DNA of 64,000 nt. Origin: Yoonia sp. GPGPB17 (lineage in GTDB: Bacteria > Pseudomonadota > Alphaproteobacteria > Rhodobacterales > Rhodobacteraceae). The first letter of the stretch is position 1; each line of letters starts with the position of its first letter. Positions 18,821 to 27,287 of this stretch are shown piece after piece. Under the pieces are notes generated by a model that worked only from the letters and a program-made list of their open reading frames with translations, was not told the DNA's origin and made no database searches. The stretch covers positions 496,001 to 560,000 of the forward strand of contig NZ_JATACI010000002.1 in the NCBI RefSeq assembly GCF_037892195.1. Reading direction: 5' to 3'. The translations under genes were made by a program, and so were the position numbers.

Positions 18821-19678
18821 TTAGTCCAGAAACGCTTTCTCAACCACATAGTGCTGCGGGTTTGAATTTGCGCCTTCGACCAGCCCGTATTCTTCCAGCA
18901 TCTCTTTCAGCTCAAGGTTAAACGCTAGATTGCCGCAGATCATCGCCCGGTCTGTTTCTGGCGACAAGGGCGGAACGCCAAGATCGGCAAATGCTTCGCC
19001 AGAGCGCATCAGGTCCGTGATCCGCCCCATCTTCGGGCTCTCTTCACGGGTGGTGGTGGGATAGTACTTGATCTTCTTCCAGAAGCCTTCGCCGATGACT
19101 TCATTGAGCAATTCATCATCCTTGAGCGCTTCAATCAGATCACGGCCGTAGGTCAACTCGCCTACTTCTCGGCAGGTATGGGTGATGATCACCTCATCAT
19201 AGTCTTCATAAGTCTGAGGTTCACGTAGAAGCGACGCGAAAGGCGCAAAGCCAGTGCCGGTGGCAAAGAACCAGATACGCTTACCGGGGATCAGGGCATC
19301 GTGCACCAATGTGCCAACGGGTTTCGGGCGCAAGATCAACTCATCGCCCGGCTGGATGTGCTGCAGTTTCGAGGTGAGCGGGCCATCCTGAACCTTGATG
19401 GAATAGAACTCCAGCTCTTCATCCCAAGAGGGGGAGGCGATGGAGTAGGCGCGGAGCAGCGGCTTTTGTTTGCCGGTTTCAGGGTGCGGATCACCCATCA
19501 GACCGATCATCACAAACTCACCCGACCGAAACCGCAGCGATGCAGGCCGCGTCACCCGGAACGAGAACAAACGGTCAGTGTAGTGTTTTACGTCCGTCAC
19601 AGTCTGCGCGTCAGGCAGGGTGGGGACGGCTTTGGCGGTGTCTAGGGTCACGGGTGTCTGCTCGGTCATATGTGTCAT
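18821..19678 (-). CDS. fpr: ferredoxin/flavodoxin-NADP+ reductase
   Basis: A 285-residue FAD flavoprotein moving electrons between NADPH and ferredoxin or flavodoxin. The FAD-binding RAYSIASP motif, the FFATGTGFAPF NADP loop and the C-terminal YVVEKAFLD tail mark the bacterial Fpr class. The ATG at 19678 (MTHMTEQ) has AGGG five bases upstream. It is the last gene of the sulfate-assimilation block, where it can feed reduced ferredoxin to CysI. An FNR-like box lies upstream at 19714-19727. Confidence 0.93.
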   Translation of the reverse strand: MTHMTEQTPVTLDTAKAVPTLPDAQTVTDVKHYTDRLFSFRVTRPASLRFRSGEFVMIGLMGDPHPETGKQKPLLRAYSIASPSWDEELEFYSIKVQDGPLTSKLQHIQPGDELILRPKPVGTLVHDALIPGKRIWFFATGTGFAPFASLLREPQTYEDYDEVIITHTCREVGELTYGRDLIEALKDDELLNEVIGEGFWKKIKYYPTTTREESPKMGRITDLMRSGEAFADLGVPPLSPETDRAMICGNLAFNLELKEMLEEYGLVEGANSNPQHYVVEKAFLD

Positions 19679-19713
19679 GGCAACCCTGATAGGGCCGCCC
19701 TCCGGTTTAGTCA

Positions 19714-19727
19714 TTGATTTGGATCAG
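19714..19727. promoter_or_regulatory. FNR/FnrL-like box upstream of fpr
   Basis: TTGATTTGGATCAG matches the FNR consensus TTGAT-N4-ATCAA at 9 of 10 fixed positions. Its centre is 42 bp upstream of the fpr ATG, and it lies in the 60-bp gap after the DUF934 gene. If the start of transcription is close to the ATG the site could activate; if transcription begins upstream it would repress. Confidence 0.5.
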
Positions 19728-19738
19728 GGGAAGGGGGT

Positions 19739-20149
19739 TTAGCCGCGCAGGCGGGCCTGATAGTTGTGGTTTTGCCAATCTGCACGGAATTGCCATTGGT
19801 CTTCGGGCTGACGGGCCGCAAGGGCGGTATCGATTTCAACCTCGTCAAAGCCGGAGCGGCGGGCCATAGCGTATTGGTCAGCTAACACATGGCCCTTTGC
19901 CCGCAACCGGCCCTTATAGCCCGCACGACGCAGCATCGCAGCCAATGTAAAGCCGCGCCCATCTGCTGAAGAGGGAAAATCAATGCGGATCATCGCGGCG
20001 TTGTCGAGACCAATGAGCGCATTTGGTGGGGTATCGGATGGCAGGTCGATCCCATAATCGCAATCGTTTGCTGCGACCTCACCCAAACCCACAAAGCCGC
20101 ATGCAAAATCATCGGCGGCAAAGCCGGTATCAGTCACAATCACACTCAT
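19739..20149 (-). CDS. DUF934 family protein
   Basis: A 136-residue protein of the DUF934 family, a constant companion of cysH/cysI in Proteobacteria. Visible family features include the Arg-Ile-Asp-Phe-Pro segment (MIRIDFPSSADGRGFTLA), LRRAGYKGRLRAKGHVLADQ and a C-terminal aromatic stretch. Its ATG overlaps the cysH stop as ATGA, so it is translationally coupled. Its exact role in sulfite or APS reduction is not known. Confidence 0.92.
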   Translation of the reverse strand: MSVIVTDTGFAADDFACGFVGLGEVAANDCDYGIDLPSDTPPNALIGLDNAAMIRIDFPSSADGRGFTLAAMLRRAGYKGRLRAKGHVLADQYAMARRSGFDEVEIDTALAARQPEDQWQFRADWQNHNYQARLRG

Positions 20150-20865
20150 GCCGCTTGTCCTTCTTTTGTGGTGTGAGAGGTATCGAAATGGATACCACAC
20201 TCAGTTTTTGTACTGTTACGCCAGCGCCCTGCGCGCTGATCTTCATGTTCGCTCACGCGGGTTGTGCAGGGCATGCAGCCAACGGATGGATAGCCCTTCG
20301 CAACCAGTGGATGGCGCGGCAGATCATGCTTGACCATGTAATCCTGCAGGTTTTGCGCAGACCATTTCGCCAATGGGTTTACTTTGATCTTACGACCTTC
20401 CTTCTCAAACAGCGGCAGCTGCGCGCGCTGGCCGCCCTGAAACTGCTTGCGCCCGGTGATCCAGCCGTCGAAGTCATCAAGTGCTGCGGCCAAAGGCCTT
20501 GTCTTGCGCAGATCGCAGCAGGCGTCTGTATCCGCCTGATGCAACAGCCCATCCACGTCTTCGACCAGCACGGCGTTGCGATCAGGCGTGATCACGCGCA
20601 CATCTGTCAGCCCCAGCGCAATCGCAACCTCACGCTGATAGGTCAGCGTTTCGGGAAACAGCATTTCAGTGTCGAGAAATATCACTGGCGTCGCCTTGTC
20701 GATCTCGGAGATCATATGCAAGAGTACAACGCTTTCGGCCCCGAAAGAGGACACTAAGGCGACTTTCCCGATTTGGATGTCCGTCAGCGCATGACGCAGC
20801 ACCGTTTGTGCGTCACTTTTTTGGTGCAGGATATTGCGGCGCTCGGTCAGTTCCTTAAGCGGCAT
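20146..20865 (-). CDS. cysH: assimilatory APS reductase (Fe-S type CysH)
   Basis: A 239-residue adenylyl-sulfate reductase producing sulfite. The paired Cys in ACCDLRKTRPL and the CMPC pair in VGCMPCTTR are the four ligands of a [4Fe-4S] cluster, which indicates the APS-using class rather than the cluster-free PAPS-using class. The catalytic Cys is in ECGIH near the C-terminus, and the nucleotide loop is SSFGAESVVLL. The ATG at 20865 lies inside the end of cysI (11-bp overlap). Confidence 0.94.
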   Translation of the reverse strand: MPLKELTERRNILHQKSDAQTVLRHALTDIQIGKVALVSSFGAESVVLLHMISEIDKATPVIFLDTEMLFPETLTYQREVAIALGLTDVRVITPDRNAVLVEDVDGLLHQADTDACCDLRKTRPLAAALDDFDGWITGRKQFQGGQRAQLPLFEKEGRKIKVNPLAKWSAQNLQDYMVKHDLPRHPLVAKGYPSVGCMPCTTRVSEHEDQRAGRWRNSTKTECGIHFDTSHTTKEGQAA

Positions 20866-22525
20866 TTGCTTTGTCCTCTGCTGGATACAGGATCGCCTTG
20901 AACGGCTCCATCCCAAGGCGGCGGTAGGTTCGCAGGAAGGTTTCATCAGCGTCGTTGCGCAGGCCAAGGTAACCTGTGACCAAACGCTCAATCGCGGGCA
21001 CGATATCCTCAGCGCTAAAGCCGGGGCCCGCGCGTTCGCCGATGGTTGTCGTCTCGGTGCCGTCACCACCCAATGTGATCTGGTAGTTCTCGACACCCGC
21101 ACGGTCGAGCCCAAGGATGCCGATGTGGCCCACGTGGTGGTGCCCGCAAGCGTTGATGCAGCCGGAGATTTTTATCTTCAGTGCGCCGATCTCGTGTTCG
21201 ATCTTCAGATCATCGAAACGCGTGGCGATTTCTTGTGCGATTGGGATCGAGCGCGCAGTTGCCAGTGCGCAGTAATCCATGCCGGGGCAGGCGATGATAT
21301 CGGACGCTAGGCCAATGTTCGCCGTCGCCAGATCAGCTTCGCGCAGCGCCTGATAAACAGCCGCAAGGTCAGCCTTGTGAACATGCGGCAGGATCACGTT
21401 CTGCTCGTGACTGATGCGCAGCTCACCATGGCCGTATTGTTCGGCCAGATCGGCCATCACGCGCATCTGGTCAGAGGTCGCATCGCCGGGTGTCGCACCG
21501 TGTTTCTTGATGCTGATCGATACGATGGCGTAACCGTCTGCCTTGTGTGCAGAAAGGTTCGTGTCGGTCCATGACCGGAAGGCCGGGTTGGCTAGACGCG
21601 CGGCTTCGTAGCCGTCGGTTGATTGGCTTACGAAAGCAGGCGGTGCGAAGGCATCTTCGATCTGGGCCAGCAAAGCCTGATCGTGACCGGTGAATCCTTC
21701 GCTGATGGCAGCAAAGCGTTCTTCCACCAGCTCTTGGATTTTCTCCAACCCATTCTCATGCACGGTGATCTTGATGCGTGCCTTGTACTTATTATCGCGA
21801 CGGCCCAGCAGGTTGTAGACGCTGACAATCGCCTCGCAATAGGGCAGCAGGTCCCCCTTCGGCAGGAATGACCGCAACACCTTGCCGACCATTGGGGTGC
21901 GCCCAAGGCCGCCACCAACGATGACTTCGAAACCCGGTTCGCCAACGTCGTTGCGGACCATGCGCAGACCGATATCGTGCGCCTTGGTGACGGCACGGTC
22001 GTGTGCGGCACCTGTGACGGCGATCTTGAACTTGCGTGGCAGGAACTGGAATTCCGGGTGATCGGTGGACCATTGGCGCAATAGTTCAGCCACAGGGCGC
22101 GGATCTTCGATTTCATCCGCCACAGCGCCTGCGAAATGGTCGGCTGTCACATTTCGGATCGTGTTTCCGGAGGTCTGGATCGCGTGCATCCCGACATCGG
22201 CCAAAGCCTCAAGCATATCCGGCACATCCTGCAGCTTGGGCCAGTTGTACTGAATGTTCTGACGCGTGGTGAAATGGCCATAGCCCTTGTCCCACCGGTC
22301 CGCGATGTAGGCCAGCTGGCGCATCTGGGCAGGGTTCAACGTACCATAAGGCACGGCAACCCGCAGCATATAGGCATGCAATTGCAGATAGAGGCCGTTC
22401 ATCAGGCGCAATGGTTTGAATTCATCCTCGGTCAGGGACCCATTGATCCGGCGTTCTACCTGCCCACGGAACTGGGCCACGCGGGAGCGGACGAAGGCTT
22501 CGTCAAAGTCGTTGTAGGTGTACAT
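20855..22525 (-). CDS. cysI: nitrite/sulfite reductase (ferredoxin type)
   Basis: A 556-residue siroheme/[4Fe-4S] enzyme for the six-electron reduction of sulfite to sulfide. It has the two-fold ferrodoxin-like repeat, with N-terminal RQNIQYNWPKLQDVP and GNTIRNVTADHFAGA. The cluster ligands are visible in ACPGMDYCALA and SGCINACGHHHVGHIG. Its place with APS reductase and siroheme synthase argues for sulfite rather than nitrite. The start overlaps the DUF2849 stop as TAATG. Confidence 0.94.
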   Translation of the reverse strand: MYTYNDFDEAFVRSRVAQFRGQVERRINGSLTEDEFKPLRLMNGLYLQLHAYMLRVAVPYGTLNPAQMRQLAYIADRWDKGYGHFTTRQNIQYNWPKLQDVPDMLEALADVGMHAIQTSGNTIRNVTADHFAGAVADEIEDPRPVAELLRQWSTDHPEFQFLPRKFKIAVTGAAHDRAVTKAHDIGLRMVRNDVGEPGFEVIVGGGLGRTPMVGKVLRSFLPKGDLLPYCEAIVSVYNLLGRRDNKYKARIKITVHENGLEKIQELVEERFAAISEGFTGHDQALLAQIEDAFAPPAFVSQSTDGYEAARLANPAFRSWTDTNLSAHKADGYAIVSISIKKHGATPGDATSDQMRVMADLAEQYGHGELRISHEQNVILPHVHKADLAAVYQALREADLATANIGLASDIIACPGMDYCALATARSIPIAQEIATRFDDLKIEHEIGALKIKISGCINACGHHHVGHIGILGLDRAGVENYQITLGGDGTETTTIGERAGPGFSAEDIVPAIERLVTGYLGLRNDADETFLRTYRRLGMEPFKAILYPAEDKANAA

Positions 22526-22827
22526 TAAGAAAGCTCCACTTGCTTGCCATGGGCATAGTTGGATGGGCCGCGCGTACGGAATTCTTCGCGGAAATGCGTC
22601 GGCTCTGGGCCGTTGGCACCGGGTTTTGCATCAGCCAGATAAGCGCCTGCGATTTCGTCCACGCGCGCTTGTGCCTCGAGCAACCGCAAATCGGCGTGGG
22701 CTTCATCGGTCAATAACTCTGCCTTGCTGATGTCGCGGGTCCATGTGTCGGCTTCTGTCAACCAAACCGCGTCGCCTTCCAGCAGCGCATTGGCGGTGAC
22801 GACTTTGGGAGTGAAAATACGAGGCAT
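22525..22827 (-). CDS. DUF2849 family protein
   Basis: A 100-residue protein found almost only between cysG and cysI in alphaproteobacteria. Seen: TANALLEGDAVWLTEADTW and ending THFREEFRTRGPSNYAHG. It overlaps both neighbours by TAATG junctions, so it is tightly coupled. Its function in sulfite reduction or siroheme handover is not established. Confidence 0.9.
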   Translation of the reverse strand: MPRIFTPKVVTANALLEGDAVWLTEADTWTRDISKAELLTDEAHADLRLLEAQARVDEIAGAYLADAKPGANGPEPTHFREEFRTRGPSNYAHGKQVELS

Positions 22828-24218
22828 TATGCAAACTCCTTGAGTTGACGTGAATTGGCGACAGCATCGCGCGGGGCGAGGCCATAGAAGGTGATCGTAA
22901 GCCCTTGCAGGTTGGCTTGTGTCAGGGTCGGTTCAAGTTCGGCCAGTGTTGTTGCAATGATCTGCTGATTGGTTCGGCTAACGTTCTCAATGATCGTCAC
23001 GGGCGTCGCTGGGTCGGCGCCATGCATCAGCAGGCGGCCCTGGATAAAGCGCGCAGATTTTTTGCCCATATAGATCGCGGCCACTTCACCCGGTTGGGCG
23101 AGTGCCTTCCAGTCGTGATCCGCGTATCCCTTGGTGTCATGCCCGGTGATCAGACGCACGGCAGAGTTCCGGTGTCGCTTGGTCAGGCTCTGCCCGATGT
23201 TCGCGACAGCCGCAGAGGCGGCGGTGATGCCGGGGATAATGCGGTAAGGGATGTCGTGGGCTTCAATGGCTTCGATTTCTTCATCAAGACGACCAAACAC
23301 GGTTGGATCACCCGCCTTGAGGCGCACAACATGGTGCCCGTCCAGCGCGTGTTGTACGATCAGCGCGTCGATGTCTGATTGGGCCATGGATTTGCCAAAA
23401 CCCTCTTTTCCTGCATCAATGATGATCGCCTCGCGACGTGCCAGCTCGAGGATTTCGCCTGTGACCAGGCGGTCATGGATCACGACATCGGCTTTGTCCA
23501 AAGCATTGCGCGCTTTCAGCGTCAGCAACTCAGGATCACCCGGGCCTGCGCCAACCAGATCGACAGAGCCTTCTTTGGTTGTCTTCATGACATGGTTGTC
23601 CAGCAGTGCCCCAAGCGCAGGGATCACGCCATCTTCGCCTTTGTCGGCAAGAGCTTTAGGCCCCGCGCCAAAATAGAAGGATGTCCAGAAATCACGCCGT
23701 TTGCGCCCCATCGGCAGCACCTCAACCGCGTGGCGGAAGGTTTTGCCGATGCGCGCCAGCAGGCCGAGCGAGGTGGGCAGGCGTTCTTCCAGGTCGGCTT
23801 TGATCGCTCGGGCCAAAACTGGCGCTGCGCCTTCTGTGCCGATGGCAACGGTCACCGGATCACGATCAACGATGGCGGGGGTGATGAACTGGCTATCGGC
23901 GAGGTTATCGACGATATTGACCAACGCGCCTTCGGCATGGGCGATCGCGGAAACGCGGGCGTCTTCGGCATCATCTTCATTGGCGGCGTAGAACAAGGCG
24001 GCACAGAGCGCATCACCCGGTGCCATCGCGCGCTCAATGATTTGCAGCTTACCTTGGGCGGCCCATTTGCGGATGTCATCGGCGATGTCTGCGGCGACGA
24101 CAGTGAGCCGCGCCTCGGTCTTCATCAGCAGGCGCAGCTTGGCCATCGCGGCATCGCCGCCACCAGACAGAACAATGCGGCGGCCTGCGACGGCAAGGAA
24201 GATAGGAAAGTGCTGCAT
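22827..24218 (-). CDS. cysG: siroheme synthase CysG (fused)
   Basis: A 463-residue trifunctional enzyme turning uroporphyrinogen III into siroheme. The N-terminal precorrin-2 dehydrogenase/ferrochelatase domain begins with LAVAGRRIVLSGGGDAA (NAD loop). The C-terminal SUMT methyltransferase starts at about residue 215 with LVGAGPGDPELLTLKA and contains VVRLKAGDPTVFGR. It is the first gene of the six-gene cys operon and supplies the cofactor for cysI. An Lrp-type regulator is divergent. Confidence 0.95.
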   Translation of the reverse strand: MQHFPIFLAVAGRRIVLSGGGDAAMAKLRLLMKTEARLTVVAADIADDIRKWAAQGKLQIIERAMAPGDALCAALFYAANEDDAEDARVSAIAHAEGALVNIVDNLADSQFITPAIVDRDPVTVAIGTEGAAPVLARAIKADLEERLPTSLGLLARIGKTFRHAVEVLPMGRKRRDFWTSFYFGAGPKALADKGEDGVIPALGALLDNHVMKTTKEGSVDLVGAGPGDPELLTLKARNALDKADVVIHDRLVTGEILELARREAIIIDAGKEGFGKSMAQSDIDALIVQHALDGHHVVRLKAGDPTVFGRLDEEIEAIEAHDIPYRIIPGITAASAAVANIGQSLTKRHRNSAVRLITGHDTKGYADHDWKALAQPGEVAAIYMGKKSARFIQGRLLMHGADPATPVTIIENVSRTNQQIIATTLAELEPTLTQANLQGLTITFYGLAPRDAVANSRQLKEFA

Positions 24219-24291
24219 GGGTTCGCCTTACGATTTCTTGGGTTCAATATAGAACAGCGTTCTGATAATTGCCTCCCCAAAGGGGAAATTA

Positions 24292-24335
24292 AGGACATTT
24301 GTTCCAGTTGAACCTGAGTTAGGACCATCTGTCCT
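24292..24335. promoter_or_regulatory. paired AGGAC-type elements between cysG and Lrp gene
   Basis: Two related 15-bp elements lie 29 bp apart: AGGACATTTGTTCCA (24292-24306) and AGGACCATCTGTCCT (24321-24335). The latter is a perfect AGGAC-N5-GTCCT dyad. The three-helical-turn spacing suits dimer-of-dimer binding by the adjacent Lrp-type regulator. This is inference from position and symmetry. Confidence 0.45.
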
Positions 24336-24355
24336 GCAAAATCGGAGAATTAAGA

Positions 24356-24817
24356 ATGTCGGTACGGATTGACGCCACAGACCGGAAAATTTTGGCAGCG
24401 CTACAAGCCGATGCGGCACAGTCACTGGACGAAATTGCTAAGTCGGTGGGGTCGTCCAAGACACCTGTTTGGAATCGCATTCGCAAGATGCGTGAGGCCG
24501 GAATCATCGGGCAGCACACCGTTCTGCTTGATGCTGAGGCGCTGGGGTTTGAGGCCTGTTTCTTTGTGTTGATCCGTACCTCAGAGCATGATGCCGATTG
24601 GCAAGGACGGTTCCTCAAGGCGTTGAAATCGCGACCAGAAGTGCAAGAGGCGCATCGGTTGGCAGGCGATATCGACTACATCCTGAAAGTGCGCGTCCAG
24701 AATGCGCGGGCCTATGACACCTTCTATCAAGCGCTGATATCAGAGGTGAAAGTGCACAATGTGACAGCACTTTTGTCGATGGAAGAGATCAAATCGACGG
24801 TGGCATTGCCACTCTGA
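24356..24817 (+). CDS. Lrp/AsnC family transcriptional regulator
   Basis: A 153-residue regulator. The N-terminal helix-turn-helix is MSVRIDATDRKILAALQ, then LDEIAKSVGSSKTPVWNRI; the C-terminal RAM ligand domain is LAGDIDYILKVRV. It lies head to head with the cys operon (137-bp gap), so it probably senses an amino acid or sulfur compound such as cysteine and controls that operon. SD is GGAG, nine bases before the ATG. Confidence 0.93.
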   Translation: MSVRIDATDRKILAALQADAAQSLDEIAKSVGSSKTPVWNRIRKMREAGIIGQHTVLLDAEALGFEACFFVLIRTSEHDADWQGRFLKALKSRPEVQEAHRLAGDIDYILKVRVQNARAYDTFYQALISEVKVHNVTALLSMEEIKSTVALPL

Positions 24818-24848
24818 GCGGCAGAAGGTCCGGTTTTCCATACCATTG

Positions 24849-24914
24849 TGAACACAGTTCAATAAATCTGTTGACTGATTCTGCCCGCTCCAATAGATAC
24901 CTGAACAATGTTCA
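24849..24914 (+). promoter_or_regulatory. promoter flanked by two TGAAC-N3-GTTCA palindromes
   Basis: TTGACT (24871-24876), 17-bp spacer, TAGATA (24894-24899) forms a near-ideal housekeeping promoter for the lipoprotein gene. One palindrome TGAAC-ACA-GTTCA (24849-24861) precedes the -35, and a second, TGAAC-AAT-GTTCA (24902-24914), covers the start of transcription. Centres are 53 bp apart, close to five helical turns, as expected for a looping or cooperative repressor. The regulator is not identified. Confidence 0.6.
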
Positions 24915-24931
24915 AAAAATGGAGCGAAAAC

Positions 24932-25279
24932 ATGCAGCCGTTCAAGATCACTCTGGTCCTTTCAACGCTCGCATTGGCCACGGCCTGCGCGGCACCCAGT
25001 GTGCAGCACACCGCCCAATCAGCAGATCACAGCGCGCAGGCTGCCAGCCATGGGGCAAGTGCTGTTGCGTCTGGGGCCGCAACTGTTTCGGCGGTGCCGG
25101 TTGTAGCAACTGGCGCGGTCCTTGCGGTGACCGGGGCCGCAGTCGAAGGTGTTGGTACCGCCTCTGTCAATGCCGGTGTCGATGTTTTGGATACCACCCT
25201 TGGCGCGCCAACACCGAACTGCCATGCCGCACAGACACCAAATTGCTTGGCGCCCAACGGCCCGCCGCGGTTGAACTAA
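24932..25279 (+). CDS. small lipoprotein, unknown function
   Basis: A 115-residue protein with a lipoprotein signal: MQPFKITLVLSTLALATAC, with Cys at residue 19 as the lipidation site. The mature part is rich in Ala, Val, Gly and Ser with a hydrophobic Gly/Ala segment (residues about 44-80), and ends with two similar NC-containing repeats (PNCHAAQTPNCLAPN). SD GGAG lies eight bases upstream. It is followed after 12 bp by the DUF2145 gene in the same operon. Confidence 0.75.
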   Translation: MQPFKITLVLSTLALATACAAPSVQHTAQSADHSAQAASHGASAVASGAATVSAVPVVATGAVLAVTGAAVEGVGTASVNAGVDVLDTTLGAPTPNCHAAQTPNCLAPNGPPRLN

Positions 25280-25291
25280 GGGGGCAGGGCA

Positions 25292-26096
25292 ATGACACGC
25301 ATTCTTACAGCCGTCCTACTTCTGGTCATGACGCTCTTCCCGATAGCATCCTCGGCGGGCAGCAGTGCGGCAGGCAACCCCATACTGCCAGCGCAAGATG
25401 TCGCGGCATTCTCAAACAAAGTGCAACGCGATCTGGCCGCACGCGGCGCCAATGTGGCCATCGTGTCGCGTGTGGGGCGCGACCCTGCCGTTTTGCCTGA
25501 TGGGATCAACTACACCCATGTGGCATTCTGGGTATATTCGCGGATCACGCAGGCGGATGGCAGCACAGGCACGGGATACCGTGTCTATAACCTCTATCAG
25601 CGTGAGGGTGATCTGACCCAAAGCGATCTGGTGCAGGATACACCAGCTGACTTTTTTTTGCTTAGCGCCCACAGCCTTGATGCGGGCATCATAATCCCTG
25701 ACCCACGCCTGCAACGTCAGCTGATTGACGTGATCGCCAGCCCGACTTACGCCGCTCTGCACAACAGCCGCTATTCGGTGTTGGCCAATCCGCGGTCTGG
25801 ACAGTTTCAGAACTGTACGGAACATACGTTGGATGTGTTGATGGCGGCACTTTATGACACCAGCGATCCCGCGCAGATCAAAGCCAATATCGCGGCCTAC
25901 TTTACACCACAACCGGTGCCGTTGAACGGTCTGCAGCGCCTTTTTGCGCTTAGCTGCATCACAAGCGCTGACAACGGCCGATCATGGGGCGAACGTGGGT
26001 ACGGCCACGTTCGGGTCGCTCGCGCGCTTCATTGAAGACAATGATCTGCATGACGAAATTTATCGGATCACACCGACGCAAGTCGTGCGTTTCTAG
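25292..26096 (+). pseudogene. DUF2145 family secreted protein, frameshifted near 3' end
   Basis: Signal peptide at residues 1-22 (MTRILTAVLLLVMTLFPIAS), then a papain-like periplasmic domain. NCTEHTLDVL carries a Cys-to-His arrangement typical of DUF2145 proteins. As written the frame ends at 26033-26035 after RVARALH. From about 25954 another frame gives the expected end (LTTADHGANVGTATFGSLAR) to a TAG at 26094. A single extra base explains it. The protein is paired with the lipoprotein; its function is unknown. Confidence 0.75.
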
Positions 26097-26097
26097 T

Positions 26098-27267
26098 TCA
26101 GGGGGTGGTTGTCACCATCAACCGCTCTAACCCATGAAAGTGATACACATCGCCATATTGCGGTGCCCCGACCAGACGCAGGTTGGGGCACCGTTCAAAT
26201 AGAACCCCCAAAGCGATTTGCAGTTCCAGTCTTGCCAATGGTGCCCCGACGCAAAAGTGGATGCCGCCCCCAAAGCTGGTGTTTTGCGGACCTTTGCGGG
26301 TGGGGTCGAATACTTCTGGTTGAGCATAGGCCCGCGAATCTCGGTTGGCGGCTGCTAAAAGGCACGCGATCTGATCCCCGCGTTTGAAGCTGTGAGCGCC
26401 CAAGGTGACCTCCTCATACACCCAGCGGGTGAACATATGCAGGGGCGGATCGTAGCGAATGATCTCTTCAACGGTGGTGTCGGCAATCTCGGTCACGCCG
26501 TGTTCCAGCAGCGTCTTGGTGCCGTTCCCAATAGTGTGCACAGTCGCTTCGTGGCCAGCGTTCAGCAGCAGGATACAGGTTGTGATCAGCTCATTTTCGC
26601 TCAGCTTCTCGCCGTCCGCTTCGGCCGCGATGAGTGTTGAAATCAGATCATCGGTCGGCGTTTTCCGTCGCTTAGCAATGTAGCCCCGCATGAATGCAAC
26701 AAAGTCATTGGTTGCGGCGATAGCGGTGGCTTCAATCTCGGGCGTTCGGCGGGCCTGATACATGGCGACCATTGCGTTTGACCAACGCACCAGATCATCC
26801 GCACGCTCTTCGGGGACACCCAGCAGGCGCGAGATGATGATGACAGGGACCGGTTGGGCGTAAAGTGTCAGCAGATCAAAGGGTTGATCGGGGAAGTCAT
26901 CAATCAACAGATGGCAAAGCGCACGGATATCGGGCGCAAGTGCGGCGATTGTCCGGCTGGTAAAGGCGCGCAGTACCAAAGCGCGCAGGCGGGTATGGCG
27001 GGGCGGCTCCAGCTCCAACATGGAGTGGGCCTCGACATTGTAGAAAGGTTGCAGATGTTCTGGGATGTCAGGCGCAAGTTCTGGCGGGCATTCGCGACCC
27101 ATCCGCCGGTCACGCAGTACGGTATGTACCATTTTGTGCGAGACAGCGCAGGCCATGTCGTAGTCATTCCACCAGATGAAATCACCCGATTGGCGCGCCC
27201 TTTCATAGAACGGATACGGATCTTGCACAAAGAGGGGGTCGGTAGGCGTTTGACTGAACTTTTGCAT
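26098..27267 (-). CDS. cytochrome P450
   Basis: A 389-residue soluble bacterial P450. The I-helix oxygen-activation motif is AGHEAT (Ala/Gly-x-Glu-Thr form), the K-helix ExxR is EEIIRYDPP, and the heme loop is FGGGIHFCVGAPLAR with the Cys thiolate. The electron donor is not encoded next to it, although fpr is some 6 kb away. It is divergent from the B12-binding regulator gene across a 212-bp region with repeated half-sites, which suggests control by that system. The substrate is unknown. Confidence 0.94.
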   Translation of the reverse strand: MQKFSQTPTDPLFVQDPYPFYERARQSGDFIWWNDYDMACAVSHKMVHTVLRDRRMGRECPPELAPDIPEHLQPFYNVEAHSMLELEPPRHTRLRALVLRAFTSRTIAALAPDIRALCHLLIDDFPDQPFDLLTLYAQPVPVIIISRLLGVPEERADDLVRWSNAMVAMYQARRTPEIEATAIAATNDFVAFMRGYIAKRRKTPTDDLISTLIAAEADGEKLSENELITTCILLLNAGHEATVHTIGNGTKTLLEHGVTEIADTTVEEIIRYDPPLHMFTRWVYEEVTLGAHSFKRGDQIACLLAAANRDSRAYAQPEVFDPTRKGPQNTSFGGGIHFCVGAPLARLELQIALGVLFERCPNLRLVGAPQYGDVYHFHGLERLMVTTTP

Positions 27268-27287
27268 GCCGCAGGTTTGTCCGACGC

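Noticed and set aside
20023..20757. Long plus-strand open frame across cysH and DUF934
   Set aside because: It shadows two well-supported minus-strand genes and has no recognisable domain.
23379..24311. 310-residue plus-strand frame opposite cysG
   Set aside because: A shadow of cysG with no domain and no ribosome site.
22827..24355. Cobalamin or SAM riboswitch upstream of cysG
   Set aside because: The 137-bp divergent region holds short symmetric elements but no B12-box or SAM-type stem arrangement I could recognise.
24849..24914. LexA/SOS box
   Set aside because: The palindrome is TGAAC-N3-GTTCA, not the alphaproteobacterial direct repeat GTTC-N7-GTTC, nor the Gram-positive GAAC-N4-GTTC spacing.
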